29,350 bases of DNA from Bacillota bacterium (GTDB taxonomy: Bacteria > Bacillota > Clostridia > Tissierellales > Sporanaerobacteraceae), in NCBI GenBank assembly GCA_029779375.1, contig JAKPAR010000402.1:1-29350 (forward strand), given 5' to 3'. The notes beneath the pieces are model-generated. The model did not search any database. It was not told the DNA's origin and saw only the letters and a list, made by a program, of their open reading frames with translations. Positions 8,051 to 18,390 of the stretch are shown piece by piece (within the stretch, counting starts at the first letter, position 1; each line of letters begins with the position of its first letter). The position numbers and the translations under genes are program-made.

Positions 8051-9523
8051 TCACTTTGATAATTCTATAATATCAGTGGCTACTTTTTCAATAAATCTTC
8101 TGTCATGTTCTACTAAAATCATTGTTGGTGAGTATTCCAAAATCATATTCTCTATCTGAATTCTAGAGATTACATCAATATAATTAAGCGGTTCATCCCA
8201 TATAAATAAATGTGCTTCTTCACATATGGACTTAGCCAAGAATATCTTTTTCTTTTGTCCCATACTAAAATTCTCAATAGGAATTTCAAATTGATTTCTT
8301 GAAAAACCTAGCTTCCTTAGAATAGTTAGAAATTTTGTTTTGTCTAATTGCTCTTCATTGACAAATTCATTTATATTTCCATTAACATAATTGAATTTCT
8401 GTGGAACATAGGAAATAGTAATTCCCTTTGCAATTTCAAATCTACCTTGCCAAGGCACACCTTCTCCTAAGATTGCTTTTATAATGCTAGATTTACCACT
8501 TCCGTTATCCCCTTTAAATACAATGCAATCTCCCTTTTCAACTGTGAATTGTATAGGTTTGAAAATATTGTTGTTTTCATATGCAATTGTAAAATCTTCT
8601 GCATTTATATATTGTTTTGCATGATGATTTAATACATTCATCTGTAATTTATCTATGGTTTCTATATTTTTTAATAATTTTTCCTTTTCCTCTATAGCTT
8701 TTTCATATCTTTTTTCTATGGTCTTGGAACGTTTCATCATCTTAGCTGCCATATGACCTATATAACCTCTATCTGTTGGGCCCGAACCAATTTTAGTTGC
8801 CTCTACCTTGTCAGACCACGTAGACTTTTCCCTTGCCGACTGTTTCAACCTTCTAATTTCTTTTCTGAGCTTTTGATTTTGTTCTAATTCATATTTGTCT
8901 TCTAAGTTCTTGTTTTGTTCCCAAGTATCGTAGGTTCCCCTCTGGAGAACTATTTTACTCTTCTCTATAGTTAATATATGGTCTACTATACTATTGATAA
9001 ATTCCCTATCATGGGATACAAGTATAAATCCCTTCTTACTTTCTAAATATTTTGCCACTACATCTCTACCATGGATATCTAAATGATTCGTAGGTTCATC
9101 AATAAGTAAAAACCTTTCTTCTTCTGCAAATAGTAAAGCCAAAAGGATTTTAGTTTGTTCTCCACCGCTTAATATTGAAAATGGGCGGTATAAAGTCTCT
9201 TCTTCCACTTCTAATAGATTCATTTCCCTTTGCAATCTCCACAGTTCAAAATTGGGTTGTAATGTCTCCAATAAATCTAAAGTCATAATACTATAATCAT
9301 CAATAGAAAAAGGAAAATAAGCCATGGGAAGCGATTTAGTAATTGAACCTTTATAAGGATATTGATCCATTAGAAGTTTTAAAAAAGTGGTTTTCCCGTA
9401 CCCGTTCCTTCCTATAAATCCCAATTTCCAATCTGTATCCAATTGTAAATCTAAATCTTTGAATACAGGTTCTAAGCTTCCTGGGTATTCAAAGGTTAAA
9501 TTACGAATATCAATCAATGCCAT
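8051..9523 (-). CDS. ABC-F protein of the antibiotic-resistance (Lsa/Vga-like) ribosomal protection type
   Basis: ABC-F proteins have two ATPase domains and no membrane part. Members of this branch bind the ribosomal E site and dislodge lincosamides, streptogramin A and pleuromutilins. Domain one has Walker A GRNGYGKTT (residues 38-46), LSGGEQ and LLIDEPTNHLD. A charged linker of about 100 residues follows. Domain two has GDNGSGKSS, the degenerate signature FSMGQKKK, and FIWDEPLNYID. The WDEPLNYID and VEHDRRFI wording and a length near 490 recall Lsa/Vga rather than the 630-residue housekeeping forms. The frame is open to 9541, but the ATG at 9523 has GGGAGA at 7-base spacing, so I use it. 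A structured leader RNA with a terminator and a group II intron remnant lie upstream. The drug spectrum is inferred, not shown. Confidence 0.85.
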   Translation of the reverse strand: MALIDIRNLTFEYPGSLEPVFKDLDLQLDTDWKLGFIGRNGYGKTTFLKLLMDQYPYKGSITKSLPMAYFPFSIDDYSIMTLDLLETLQPNFELWRLQREMNLLEVEEETLYRPFSILSGGEQTKILLALLFAEEERFLLIDEPTNHLDIHGRDVVAKYLESKKGFILVSHDREFINSIVDHILTIEKSKIVLQRGTYDTWEQNKNLEDKYELEQNQKLRKEIRRLKQSAREKSTWSDKVEATKIGSGPTDRGYIGHMAAKMMKRSKTIEKRYEKAIEEKEKLLKNIETIDKLQMNVLNHHAKQYINAEDFTIAYENNNIFKPIQFTVEKGDCIVFKGDNGSGKSSIIKAILGEGVPWQGRFEIAKGITISYVPQKFNYVNGNINEFVNEEQLDKTKFLTILRKLGFSRNQFEIPIENFSMGQKKKIFLAKSICEEAHLFIWDEPLNYIDVISRIQIENMILEYSPTMILVEHDRRFIEKVATDIIELSK

Positions 9524-9574
9524 ATAAGATTCTCCCTTCATAATTTGATTTTTAGCAAGAATCCATATTTAAAA

Positions 9575-9650
9575 TCGGGTAGGAAGTAGATAATTATTTT
9601 ATCTACTGACCTCCCACACCACCGTACGTACGGTTCTCGTATACGGCGGT
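9575..9650 (-). ncRNA. Group II intron domains V and VI
   Basis: Domain V is about 33 nt (9618-9650). ACCGCCGTA pairs with TACGGTGGT, with one G-U pair and an internal loop. Domain VI follows, with the stem GTAGATAA/TTATCTAC (arms 9599-9606 and 9586-9593) ahead of the terminal CCTACCCGAT. The catalytic core hairpin therefore survives although the rest of the ribozyme is deleted. Confidence 0.75.
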
Positions 9651-9658
9651 TCCATAGT

Positions 9659-10335
9659 TTACACTCTGACTTCAAGGTAATATTTATAAAAGCTTAAATA
9701 TCCTTGTTTTTCAAACCTAGCATTAGTTAGGGTTGTTGCAAGTATATGGCTGTTGGCTATGTGCCAGTAGCCTTTTCTTGTATTTGCCCATTGCCATGCT
9801 TTTCCTTTAGCTACTCCAAGTTTCTGAAGGTTTTCACTTTTTGCTTTAACCTTTTCCATCTTTTCCATGTTATCATTCTAATTCTTCTTCTTAACCATTC
9901 GTCAATATCTTGCATAATACCTTTCATATCTGCTAATTTAAAATATTGTACCCAACCTCTTATTATTTGATTGATTTTTAGTTTTCTTCCTTCTATGCTC
10001 ATTCTGTTACTTCTACCTGTTACAGTTCTTAGTTTATCTTTTAGTCTTTTAATGCTTTTAGGGTGTATCCTAAACCTACATTTCCCTCTGTACTTGTAGA
10101 ATGAATATCCTAGATATTTTATTTGACTTAACTTAGATATTTGGGTCTTTTCTTTATTTATTTTGAGTTTTAATTTACCTTCTATATGTTTACTGGCTCT
10201 TTCATATTGTCTTTCAGCTGCTCTTTTACTTTTTGTAAATATTAAAAGGTCATCTGCGTATCTTACATATAGGTAGCCCCATTCCTCTAATTTCTGGTCT
10301 AGTTCGTTTAGCATAATATTTGCTAGTAGTGGACT
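9659..10335 (-). pseudogene. Group II intron reverse transcriptase/maturase, N-terminally deleted and frameshifted
   Basis: The remnant starts inside the reverse transcriptase at SPLLANIMLNELD, with the catalytic YADD motif (VRYADDLLIF) preserved. It continues through the thumb/maturase (X) region INQIIRGWVQYFK and the C-terminal ANTRKGYWHIANS tail, ending YYLEVRV. About 200 N-terminal residues (fingers and RT blocks 0-4) are missing. The reading frame breaks at a run of five A residues on the minus strand (9838-9842). One further A would rejoin ...RLKQK to SENLQKLGVAKG. A frame that reads open upstream to 10560 is intron 5' end plus leader RNA, not authentic protein. No HNH endonuclease is present, as expected for class C. 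It is non-functional. Confidence 0.9.
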
Positions 10336-10372
10336 TTCACCACCAAGTTGTTGCCCATGCTGGGCACACAAC

Positions 10373-10402
10373 AAAAAAGTTGAGAACAGAAAGCTCTCAA
10401 CT
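10373..10402 (-). terminator. Intrinsic terminator upstream of the intron
   Basis: On the minus strand AGTTGAGA (10395-10402) pairs with TCTCAACT (10378-10385), followed by six T residues. It closes the leader RNA that starts near 10575 and lies 3 bases before the intron 5' end, the preferred target geometry of class C introns. Confidence 0.85.
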
Positions 10403-10454
10403 AATATTGCAAAAATACCATAATTATCTTTGTTAAATAAATATATTGAAAGAG

Positions 10455-10544
10455 ATTTCTCGCTAAAATTGGCACAACAAAATAGATATTGCTTAAAGCA
10501 AGTAAAATAGTTGTGCTTATTTAATTCATTATTTAGCAAGAAAT
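10455..10544 (-). ncRNA. Structured leader RNA with three nested stems
   Basis: Three concentric stems are visible. The outer stem ATTTCTTGCTAAAT/ATTTTAGCGAGAAAT has arms at 10531-10544 and 10455-10469. The middle stem is GCACAAC/GTTGTGC (10510-10516 and 10472-10478). The inner stem is TTGCTT/AAGCAA (10496-10501 and 10489-10494) with a one-base loop. With the promoter at 10582-10590 and the terminator at 10373-10402 this defines a transcript of about 200 nt. Resistance-type ABC-F genes are often controlled by leader attenuation, so this may be the attenuator of the ABC-F gene at 8051-9523 (inference). An independent small RNA is the alternative. Confidence 0.6.
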
Positions 10545-10581
10545 ATATTCTTCTGTACACCCCTTCTATATTCTTAGTTAA

Positions 10582-10590
10582 ATTATATCA
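10582..10590 (-). promoter_or_regulatory. Extended -10 promoter of the leader RNA
   Basis: On the minus strand TGATATAAT forms an extended -10 (10582-10590), with no recognisable -35. Transcription would begin near 10575, just before the nested stems. Confidence 0.5.
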
Positions 10591-10677
10591 TATCTTTTCC
10601 ATATCTTCTGGATATAATATAATACTTACAAATATAATCTCTATTTTTAAATGTTTATAATTTCATTTGCATACTTT

Positions 10678-11508
10678 TTAATATAATAAATCTTCTAGTT
10701 TTTTATAGGATGTTACATTTATCCTCTTAAGACCATATAAATCTTTTGATATATTTGCATATCTATTTCTTGTGGTAAGGGTGACTTTAATATTTAGTTC
10801 TTTTAGTATCTTTTCTGTAGCTCTATTATATTTTCCATAGGGATAAGCATAAACATAAGACTCAGAGCCTAATTTATCCTTTATAATCTGTATAGCTTGT
10901 ATTCCATCTTTTTTGACTCTAGCATAATAAGCACTTTTGTCTTCCCCTTTTCTTTTTAATACTCCGTTTCCATGGCTTTTACTTTCTTTGTAATAGTGTA
11001 GATTGTAAGAATGAGGCTGTATTTCAATAAGTCCGCTATTGTACATTTCTTTTGCTTCATCCCAAGAAAAATAATTGTATTTTGGGTCATTATTAAAATT
11101 TGTTTTCCCAATCCTTGAGCCTATTACAAATATAGCAGCTTTCATATTATTTTCTTTTAATATTGTATAAGCGTATTCATAATTATCCTTATAGCCATCA
11201 TCAAAAGTTATTATAATAGGCTTTTTAGGTAGTTTCCCCTTGCCTTCCTTGTATTTTATTAATTCTTTGAAGGATATCGTCGTATATCCTTCCTTTTTTA
11301 AATACTCCGTATCCTCTTTGAATCTTTCCTTAGTCACTCTAATTTTATCTGTTTTTTCTCCTTCCTCTACAATATGATGATACATGAGTATAGGAATATA
11401 TCTATTGTTCCCTGTTTGACTTATTGCTATCTTAGGAGCTAATACAACACAAGCCACCAGTATAACGACAGATAAAAATACTCTCTTAATTTTTAAGTCC
11501 CCCTTCAC
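10678..11508 (-). CDS. Membrane-anchored polysaccharide deacetylase (CE4, NodB domain)
   Basis: The protein is predicted to remove N-acetyl groups from an extracellular polymer such as peptidoglycan or a surface polysaccharide. A positively charged start and one hydrophobic segment (about residues 9-31) form an uncleaved anchor or signal peptide. The NodB domain shows motif 1 TFDDGY (101-106, catalytic base and metal Asp), motif 2 HSYNLH (166-171, metal histidines) and motif 3 YPYGKY (222-227). The 276 residues suit a small single-domain enzyme. The start is unusual: the only standard codon is a GTG at 11508 without a ribosome site, while AAGGGGG lies just inside the frame and is well spaced from an ATT (11487). 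The true start is therefore uncertain. No sporulation-specific feature is seen. Confidence 0.88.
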   Translation of the reverse strand: MKGDLKIKRVFLSVVILVACVVLAPKIAISQTGNNRYIPILMYHHIVEEGEKTDKIRVTKERFKEDTEYLKKEGYTTISFKELIKYKEGKGKLPKKPIIITFDDGYKDNYEYAYTILKENNMKAAIFVIGSRIGKTNFNNDPKYNYFSWDEAKEMYNSGLIEIQPHSYNLHYYKESKSHGNGVLKRKGEDKSAYYARVKKDGIQAIQIIKDKLGSESYVYAYPYGKYNRATEKILKELNIKVTLTTRNRYANISKDLYGLKRINVTSYKKLEDLLY

Positions 11509-11578
11509 AAATACACGATTAGTATTTCAATCCAAATCATATACCTTGTCCTTTTTCAATTTTCATTAAATGGTATAA

Positions 11579-11614
11579 AAAGCCCTGATAACAGCTAATT
11601 TAGCCATTATCAGG
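11579..11614 (-). terminator. Terminator downstream of guaA region
   Basis: Two stacked perfect stems, CCTGATAA/TTATCAGG and GCTAA/TTAGC, separated by symmetrical 2-base bulges, are followed on the minus strand by GCTTTTTA. It ends transcripts from guaB-guaA and also separates them from the deacetylase. The plus-strand side has TTTTAATTT and may work weakly too. Confidence 0.8.
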
Positions 11615-11640
11615 TTTTAATTTATAATTTGGAGATTGCT

Positions 11641-11726
11641 CTACCTACTCTCGCCGTAGGTTGCGGACTTATAGCTCCCTATAGTCAGTACAAGCCTCGC
11701 CAACCCTGACAGGGGTAGTAACCTAC
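11641..11726 (-). ncRNA. GC-rich structured element with competing pairings, unidentified
   Basis: Beginning 4 bases after the guaA stop, an 86-bp segment much richer in G+C than its surroundings can form several stems. GTAGGTT (11656-11662) pairs with AACCTAC (11720-11726), enclosing GACTTATAG/CTATAGTC (11666-11686, one bulge) and CCCTGACAGGG (11704-11714). The arm 11656-11661 can instead pair with ACCTAC at 11643-11648. Competing stems followed by a terminator (11579-11614) resemble a riboswitch or attenuator, but no known class fits. It could equally be the remnant of a mobile element end. Confidence 0.45.
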
Positions 11727-11730
11727 AGTA

Positions 11731-13251
11731 CTATTCCCACTCGATTGTTGCTGGGGGTTTGCTTGTTATATCGTATACTACTCTGTTTACATGTTCTACT
11801 TCGTTGACTATTCTGTTTGAAATCTTTTCTAGTACGTCTAGTGGTATCTTAGCCCAATCGGCTGTCATACCATCTATACTTGTTACAGCTCTAAGTCCTA
11901 CTGTATAGGAATAGGTTCTTTCGTCTCCCATTACTCCTACACTTCTTATATTAGGTAGTAGGGCAAAGTATTGCCAGATTTCTTTGTCTAGTCCTGCTTT
12001 TTTGATTTCATCTCTAAAGATATAATCTGCTTCTCTTACAATTTTAAGTTTATCTTCATTTACTTCTCCCAATACTCTTATGGCAAGACCTGGGCCTGGG
12101 AATGGTTGCCTTTCTACGACTTCTTCTAAAAGTCCCAATTTTCTTCCTACTTCTCTTACTTCATCTTTAAACAATTGTCTTAGAGGTTCTACAAGTTTAA
12201 AATTTACATCTTCTGGTAGCCCACCTACATTGTGATGGCTTTTTATAACTGAAGATTTGCCTATGCCACTTTCTACTACATCTGGATAGATAGTTCCTTG
12301 AACTAGATAATCTATTTCTTCAAGTTTTCCTTGTTCTTCTTCAAATACTCTTATAAATTCTTCTCCAATAATTTTTCTCTTTCTTTCAGGATCTTCTACA
12401 CCTTTTAATTTATTTAAAAATCTTTCTCTTGCATCTACTGCTATAAGATTCATATGAAATTCTTCTCTAAATACTTTTACTACTTGTTTTGCCTCATCTT
12501 TTCTAAGTAAACCATGATCTACAAATACACAGGTCAAATTGTCTCCTATAGCTTCATGTACAAGTACTGCCGCTACAGATGAATCCACTCCACCTGAAAG
12601 AGCACAAATTGCTTTTCCATCTCCAATTTCTTCTTTGATTTCAGCAACAGTCTTATTGATGAAGTCCTCCATATTCCAGCTTGCATTGCAACTACATATC
12701 TTAAATAAGAAGTTTTTTATGATATCTCTTCCATTTTCCGTATGCTCAACTTCTGGATGAAATTGAACTCCATAGAGTTTCTTATCCAAATTTTCCATAG
12801 CTGCTACAGGGCATATAGGAGTATTTCCTACTACCTTGAACCCTTCTGGAGCCTTTTCTATAAAATCTGTATGACTCATCCAAGCAGTAATACTATTATC
12901 TAAACCACTAAACAATAAGCTACTATTGTCTACGTTTACTTGGGTTTTGCCGTATTCTCTGGTAGTAGCTCTAGATACTTTTCCGCCCAATACTTGAGCC
13001 ATTAGCTGACTACCATAGCATATTCCCAAAATAGGAATTCCTAAATTGAATACTTCACTATCGCATTTAGGAGAATTTTCTCCATATACACTAGCTGGAC
13101 CACCAGAGAAAATAATTCCTTCAGGATTTTTTTCTCTTATCTTTTCAATAGGATAATCATATGGAACTATTTCACAATAAACACTTGCCTCTCTAACTCT
13201 TCTTCCTATGAGTTGGCTATATTGACCACCAAAATCCATTATTAAGATCAA
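11731..13251 (-). CDS. guaA: GMP synthase (glutamine-hydrolysing)
   Basis: It converts XMP to GMP using glutamine and ATP, the last step of guanine nucleotide synthesis. The N-terminal class I amidotransferase domain (about 1-190) has the nucleophile Cys78 in GICYG and the His165/Glu167 pair in QFHPEVE. The ATP-pyrophosphatase domain has the P-loop SGGVDSS (219-225). The C-terminal dimerisation domain ends with the usual [10 protein letters not shown]. The length of 506 is normal. The start is a TTG (13251) with AGGAAGGA upstream; it is the only start that keeps the full [14 protein letters not shown] beginning. It follows guaB by 15 bases, so the two are co-transcribed. Confidence 0.97.
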   Translation of the reverse strand: MILIMDFGGQYSQLIGRRVREASVYCEIVPYDYPIEKIREKNPEGIIFSGGPASVYGENSPKCDSEVFNLGIPILGICYGSQLMAQVLGGKVSRATTREYGKTQVNVDNSSLLFSGLDNSITAWMSHTDFIEKAPEGFKVVGNTPICPVAAMENLDKKLYGVQFHPEVEHTENGRDIIKNFLFKICSCNASWNMEDFINKTVAEIKEEIGDGKAICALSGGVDSSVAAVLVHEAIGDNLTCVFVDHGLLRKDEAKQVVKVFREEFHMNLIAVDARERFLNKLKGVEDPERKRKIIGEEFIRVFEEEQGKLEEIDYLVQGTIYPDVVESGIGKSSVIKSHHNVGGLPEDVNFKLVEPLRQLFKDEVREVGRKLGLLEEVVERQPFPGPGLAIRVLGEVNEDKLKIVREADYIFRDEIKKAGLDKEIWQYFALLPNIRSVGVMGDERTYSYTVGLRAVTSIDGMTADWAKIPLDVLEKISNRIVNEVEHVNRVVYDITSKPPATIEWE

Positions 13252-13266
13252 TTTAACACATCCTTC

Positions 13267-14814
<1,548 letters not shown>

Positions 14815-14851
14815 TTAAACTTAACAAAATTTAAACCTTATGTCAAGACAA

Positions 14852-14881
14852 TTGGTACAAATTTAAATTTTATTATATAAT
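14852..14881 (+). promoter_or_regulatory. Sigma-A promoter of the FMN enzyme gene
   Basis: TTGGTA (14852-14857) and TATAAT (14876-14881) are separated by 18 bases, 40 bases before the ATG at 14922. Confidence 0.7.
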
Positions 14882-14921
14882 TGATTTATCAGTATAAAAG
14901 AAAATATAAGGGGTGTGTATT

Positions 14922-15944
14922 ATGGATTTAAAAGAAGTTCAATCTATAGCAAGAGAGAAAATGAAGGGTTATTGTAGAGTTTGCCCTGTTTGCAATGGAG
15001 TAGCCTGTGCTGGAGAAGTGCCAGGAATGGGAGGTTCTCTGACAGGATCTTCTTTCAAAATCAATGTAGAAGATTTAAATAAAGTTAAACTAAAATTGAG
15101 AACTATCCACGATGCAAAAAATCCAGATTTAAATTTCAAGTTTTTCAATACAAATTTAGACTTTCCTATTATAACAGCACCCATAACTGGTAGTGTCTTC
15201 AATATGGGAGGAGCTCTAACTGAAAGAGAATATATAGATAGCGCAGTAAATGGCAGCATCTCTTCAGGAACTATTGCTATGATTGGTGATTCAGCAGATT
15301 TAACTATGTATGAAGAAGGACTTAATATATTGAAAGAAGTTAATGGCAAAGGTGTTCCTATTATCAAACCAAGAGAAAATTCCTTAGTCATTCAAAATAT
15401 AAAAAAGGCTGAAGAGATAAATCCAATAGCTGTAGGAATGGATATAGATGGAGCAGGTTTAGTGACTATGGCTCTTAAAGGACAACCTGTTGGACCAAAG
15501 ACCATTGAAGAATTAAAAGAAATAGTTTCTTCAACCAATTTGCCTTTCATTCTAAAAGGAATCATGACTCCTGAAGAAGCTAAATTGGCTGTAGAAGTCG
15601 GAGCAAAAGCCATAGTAGTTTCAAATCATGGTGGTAGAATACTTGATCATACTCAATCTACCGCAAGAGTACTTCCTGAAATAAAGGAAGCTATAGATGG
15701 ACAAATAATGGTACTTGTAGATGGGGGAATACGTTCTGGAGTTGATGTATTTAAGATGCTAGCTTTAGGAGCAGATGGAGTGTTGATAGGTAGACCTATA
15801 GTCATTGGAGCTTTTGGAGGATATAAAGAAGGAGTTTCACTTGTTCTTAACAATATGAAAAACGAATTATATCAAGCTATGATACTCACAGGCTGTAAAG
15901 ATTTGGCTTCTATTGACAGTTCAAAGATTTCAGTAGAATGGTAA
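14922..15944 (+). CDS. FMN-dependent alpha-hydroxy-acid dehydrogenase/oxidase family protein with N-terminal cysteine cluster
   Basis: The fold is that of the FMN-dependent alpha-hydroxy-acid oxidising enzymes (lactate oxidase, glycolate oxidase, L-lactate dehydrogenase). The active-site signature SNHGGR (234-239, catalytic His and substrate Arg) and the phosphate-binding segment VDGGIRSGVDVFKMLALGADGVLIGRP are clear. The N-terminus carries C18-x2-C21-x2-C24-x4-C29, not part of classical lactate oxidases, which could hold an iron-sulfur cluster or metal. The 340 residues are slightly short of the usual 360-380. I use the ATG at 14922, with AAGGGG 8 bases upstream; an upstream GTG at 14913 is badly spaced. 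It is monocistronic, with its own promoter and terminator. The substrate is unknown, possibly a 2-hydroxy acid, with electrons going to an acceptor other than oxygen. Confidence 0.88.
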   Translation: MDLKEVQSIAREKMKGYCRVCPVCNGVACAGEVPGMGGSLTGSSFKINVEDLNKVKLKLRTIHDAKNPDLNFKFFNTNLDFPIITAPITGSVFNMGGALTEREYIDSAVNGSISSGTIAMIGDSADLTMYEEGLNILKEVNGKGVPIIKPRENSLVIQNIKKAEEINPIAVGMDIDGAGLVTMALKGQPVGPKTIEELKEIVSSTNLPFILKGIMTPEEAKLAVEVGAKAIVVSNHGGRILDHTQSTARVLPEIKEAIDGQIMVLVDGGIRSGVDVFKMLALGADGVLIGRPIVIGAFGGYKEGVSLVLNNMKNELYQAMILTGCKDLASIDSSKISVEW

Positions 15945-15970
15945 AAAGGACTCCTTTAGAGTCCTTTTAT
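15944..15970. terminator. Bidirectional terminator
   Basis: A 10-bp stem AAAAGGACTC/GAGTCCTTTT with a five-base loop sits between convergent genes. Its own A- and T-rich arms supply a T-run on both strands. Confidence 0.85.
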
Positions 15971-16249
15971 TTAGCCGATTTTTTGTTTTAAATCTTGAAT
16001 TTCCAATTCATGTCTTCCTACTATTTCTTTTAATCTTCTATTTTCCTGTTCAATTCTTTTGTTATTTTTGCTGATTTCTTCTTTGAATTCTGTCAAAAAG
16101 GCTGTCTGTTCATATACTGCATTTAGCTTCTTATCCATTTCATCTACTTTTTCTTTTAAGCCCGACACATCTCCTTTTACACTTGACATGTCTTCCCTCA
16201 ATGCCTTTAATTCACTCAATACTATGGTTTGAAACTCTTCATTGGTCAT
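15971..16249 (-). CDS. Small coiled-coil protein, function unknown
   Basis: The 92-residue product is hydrophilic and highly charged, with heptad-like spacing of L, V and I from about residue 10 to the end (LKALREDMSS, GLKEKVDEMDKKL, RRLKEIVGRHELEIQDLKQKI). This indicates a long parallel coiled coil. MTNEEFQ at the start and a QTAFLTEFKEE segment in the middle recall short hypothetical proteins common in Firmicutes. There is no signal peptide or membrane segment. The ATG at 16249 follows GGGGGG at 6-base spacing; an in-frame TTG at 16255 is less likely. It has its own extended -10 promoter (16280-16288). No function can be assigned. Confidence 0.75.
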   Translation of the reverse strand: MTNEEFQTIVLSELKALREDMSSVKGDVSGLKEKVDEMDKKLNAVYEQTAFLTEFKEEISKNNKRIEQENRRLKEIVGRHELEIQDLKQKIG

Positions 16250-16279
16250 TTCCAACCCCCCAAAATATATCTTTTAAAT

Positions 16280-16288
16280 ATTATACCA
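16280..16288 (-). promoter_or_regulatory. Extended -10 promoter of the coiled-coil gene
   Basis: On the minus strand TGGTATAAT (16280-16288) is an extended -10 with perfect TATAAT, about 30 bases upstream of the start. Confidence 0.6.
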
Positions 16289-16326
16289 TATTTAGTGAAA
16301 TTTTAGTTATTTATATTTTCTATTTA

Positions 16327-16638
16327 TTAAAATCTATGTAAATTATTTTTACTGTTTTCGTAGAATCTAACTACAAATATCTTTTTTCTTTTCCAGTCTA
16401 TAGCTTTATTAGCTGCAATTTTGCCTATCCACCCTTTGAAATTCTGAGTTTTATATTCTGGAAGGGAAATATAGATTTGCAAGAAAACTTCTTGTGCTAT
16501 GTTTTCTGCTTCATCATGTTCCTTAATAAAATTTAATATAACAGCAAATATATATCCTTTATATCTATCTATTATTTTGGCAAATGCTTCTTCATTTCCT
16601 AGTAAAGCCTGGTTAATCAATTCTTCATCGCAAATCAT
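16327..16638 (-). CDS. ECF-type sigma factor fragment, region 2 only
   Basis: The 103 residues match sigma-70 region 2. They start with EELINQALLGNEEAFAKIIDRYKGYIF. The polymerase-binding and -10-reading helix HDEAENIAQEVFLQIY follows, then KGWIGKIAANKAIDWKRKK. A normal ECF sigma factor is 160-190 residues, with region 4 reading the -35 element. Here the frame ends 20 residues after region 2, and no region 4 is found downstream in any frame before the next gene. An AGGAGGGGAG ribosome site is intact. It is either a 3'-deleted pseudogene or a shortened sigma-like protein with region 2 alone. No anti-sigma factor gene is adjacent. Confidence 0.75.
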   Translation of the reverse strand: MICDEELINQALLGNEEAFAKIIDRYKGYIFAVILNFIKEHDEAENIAQEVFLQIYISLPEYKTQNFKGWIGKIAANKAIDWKRKKIFVVRFYENSKNNLHRF

Positions 16639-16701
16639 ATCTCCCCTCCTTTCTCTCTCACTAATTATAACGAAGTAAATAAAAAAACTACTGCAAAAAA
16701 T

Positions 16702-16738
16702 AAAAAATCTCTGAGAAAAATTTCTCAGAGATTTTTTT
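16702..16738 (-). terminator. Terminator of groES-groEL
   Basis: A long perfect stem (AATCTCTGAGAAA/TTTCTCAGAGATT, two-base loop) lies immediately after the groEL stop and is followed by a T-run on the minus strand. Confidence 0.9.
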
Positions 16739-16739
16739 A

Positions 16740-18374
<1,635 letters not shown>

Positions 18375-18390
18375 TCACTCTCCTTTATTT

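Larger units (their letters stand above)
9575..10369 (-). mobile_element. Internally deleted group II (class C) intron
   Basis: On the minus strand the element begins GTGTGCCCAGCATGGGCA (10369 downwards), a typical 5' end of a bacterial group II intron, and continues with the domain I-like GGTGGTGAAAGTCC. It ends with domains V and VI and CCTACCCGAT at about 9575. At 795 bp it is far short of the usual 1.8-2 kb. Domain I jumps directly into the middle of the reverse transcriptase, so most of the ribozyme and the N-terminal half of the protein are gone. The insertion point lies a few bases after the T-run of an intrinsic terminator, and the protein has no endonuclease domain. Both are hallmarks of class C introns. 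It cannot splice or move by itself. Confidence 0.85.

Noticed and set aside
10472..10516. GCACAAC...GTTGTGC ends resembling integron attC core sites (RYYYAAC/GTTRRRY)
   Set aside because: Each core deviates from consensus, the span of 45 nt is shorter than known attC sites, and there is no integrase or cassette.
10336..10560. An open reading frame that extends the reverse transcriptase fragment upstream to 10560
   Set aside because: This stretch is the leader RNA, its terminator and the intron 5' end read through by chance; the residues have no RT character and the join falls at the deletion point.
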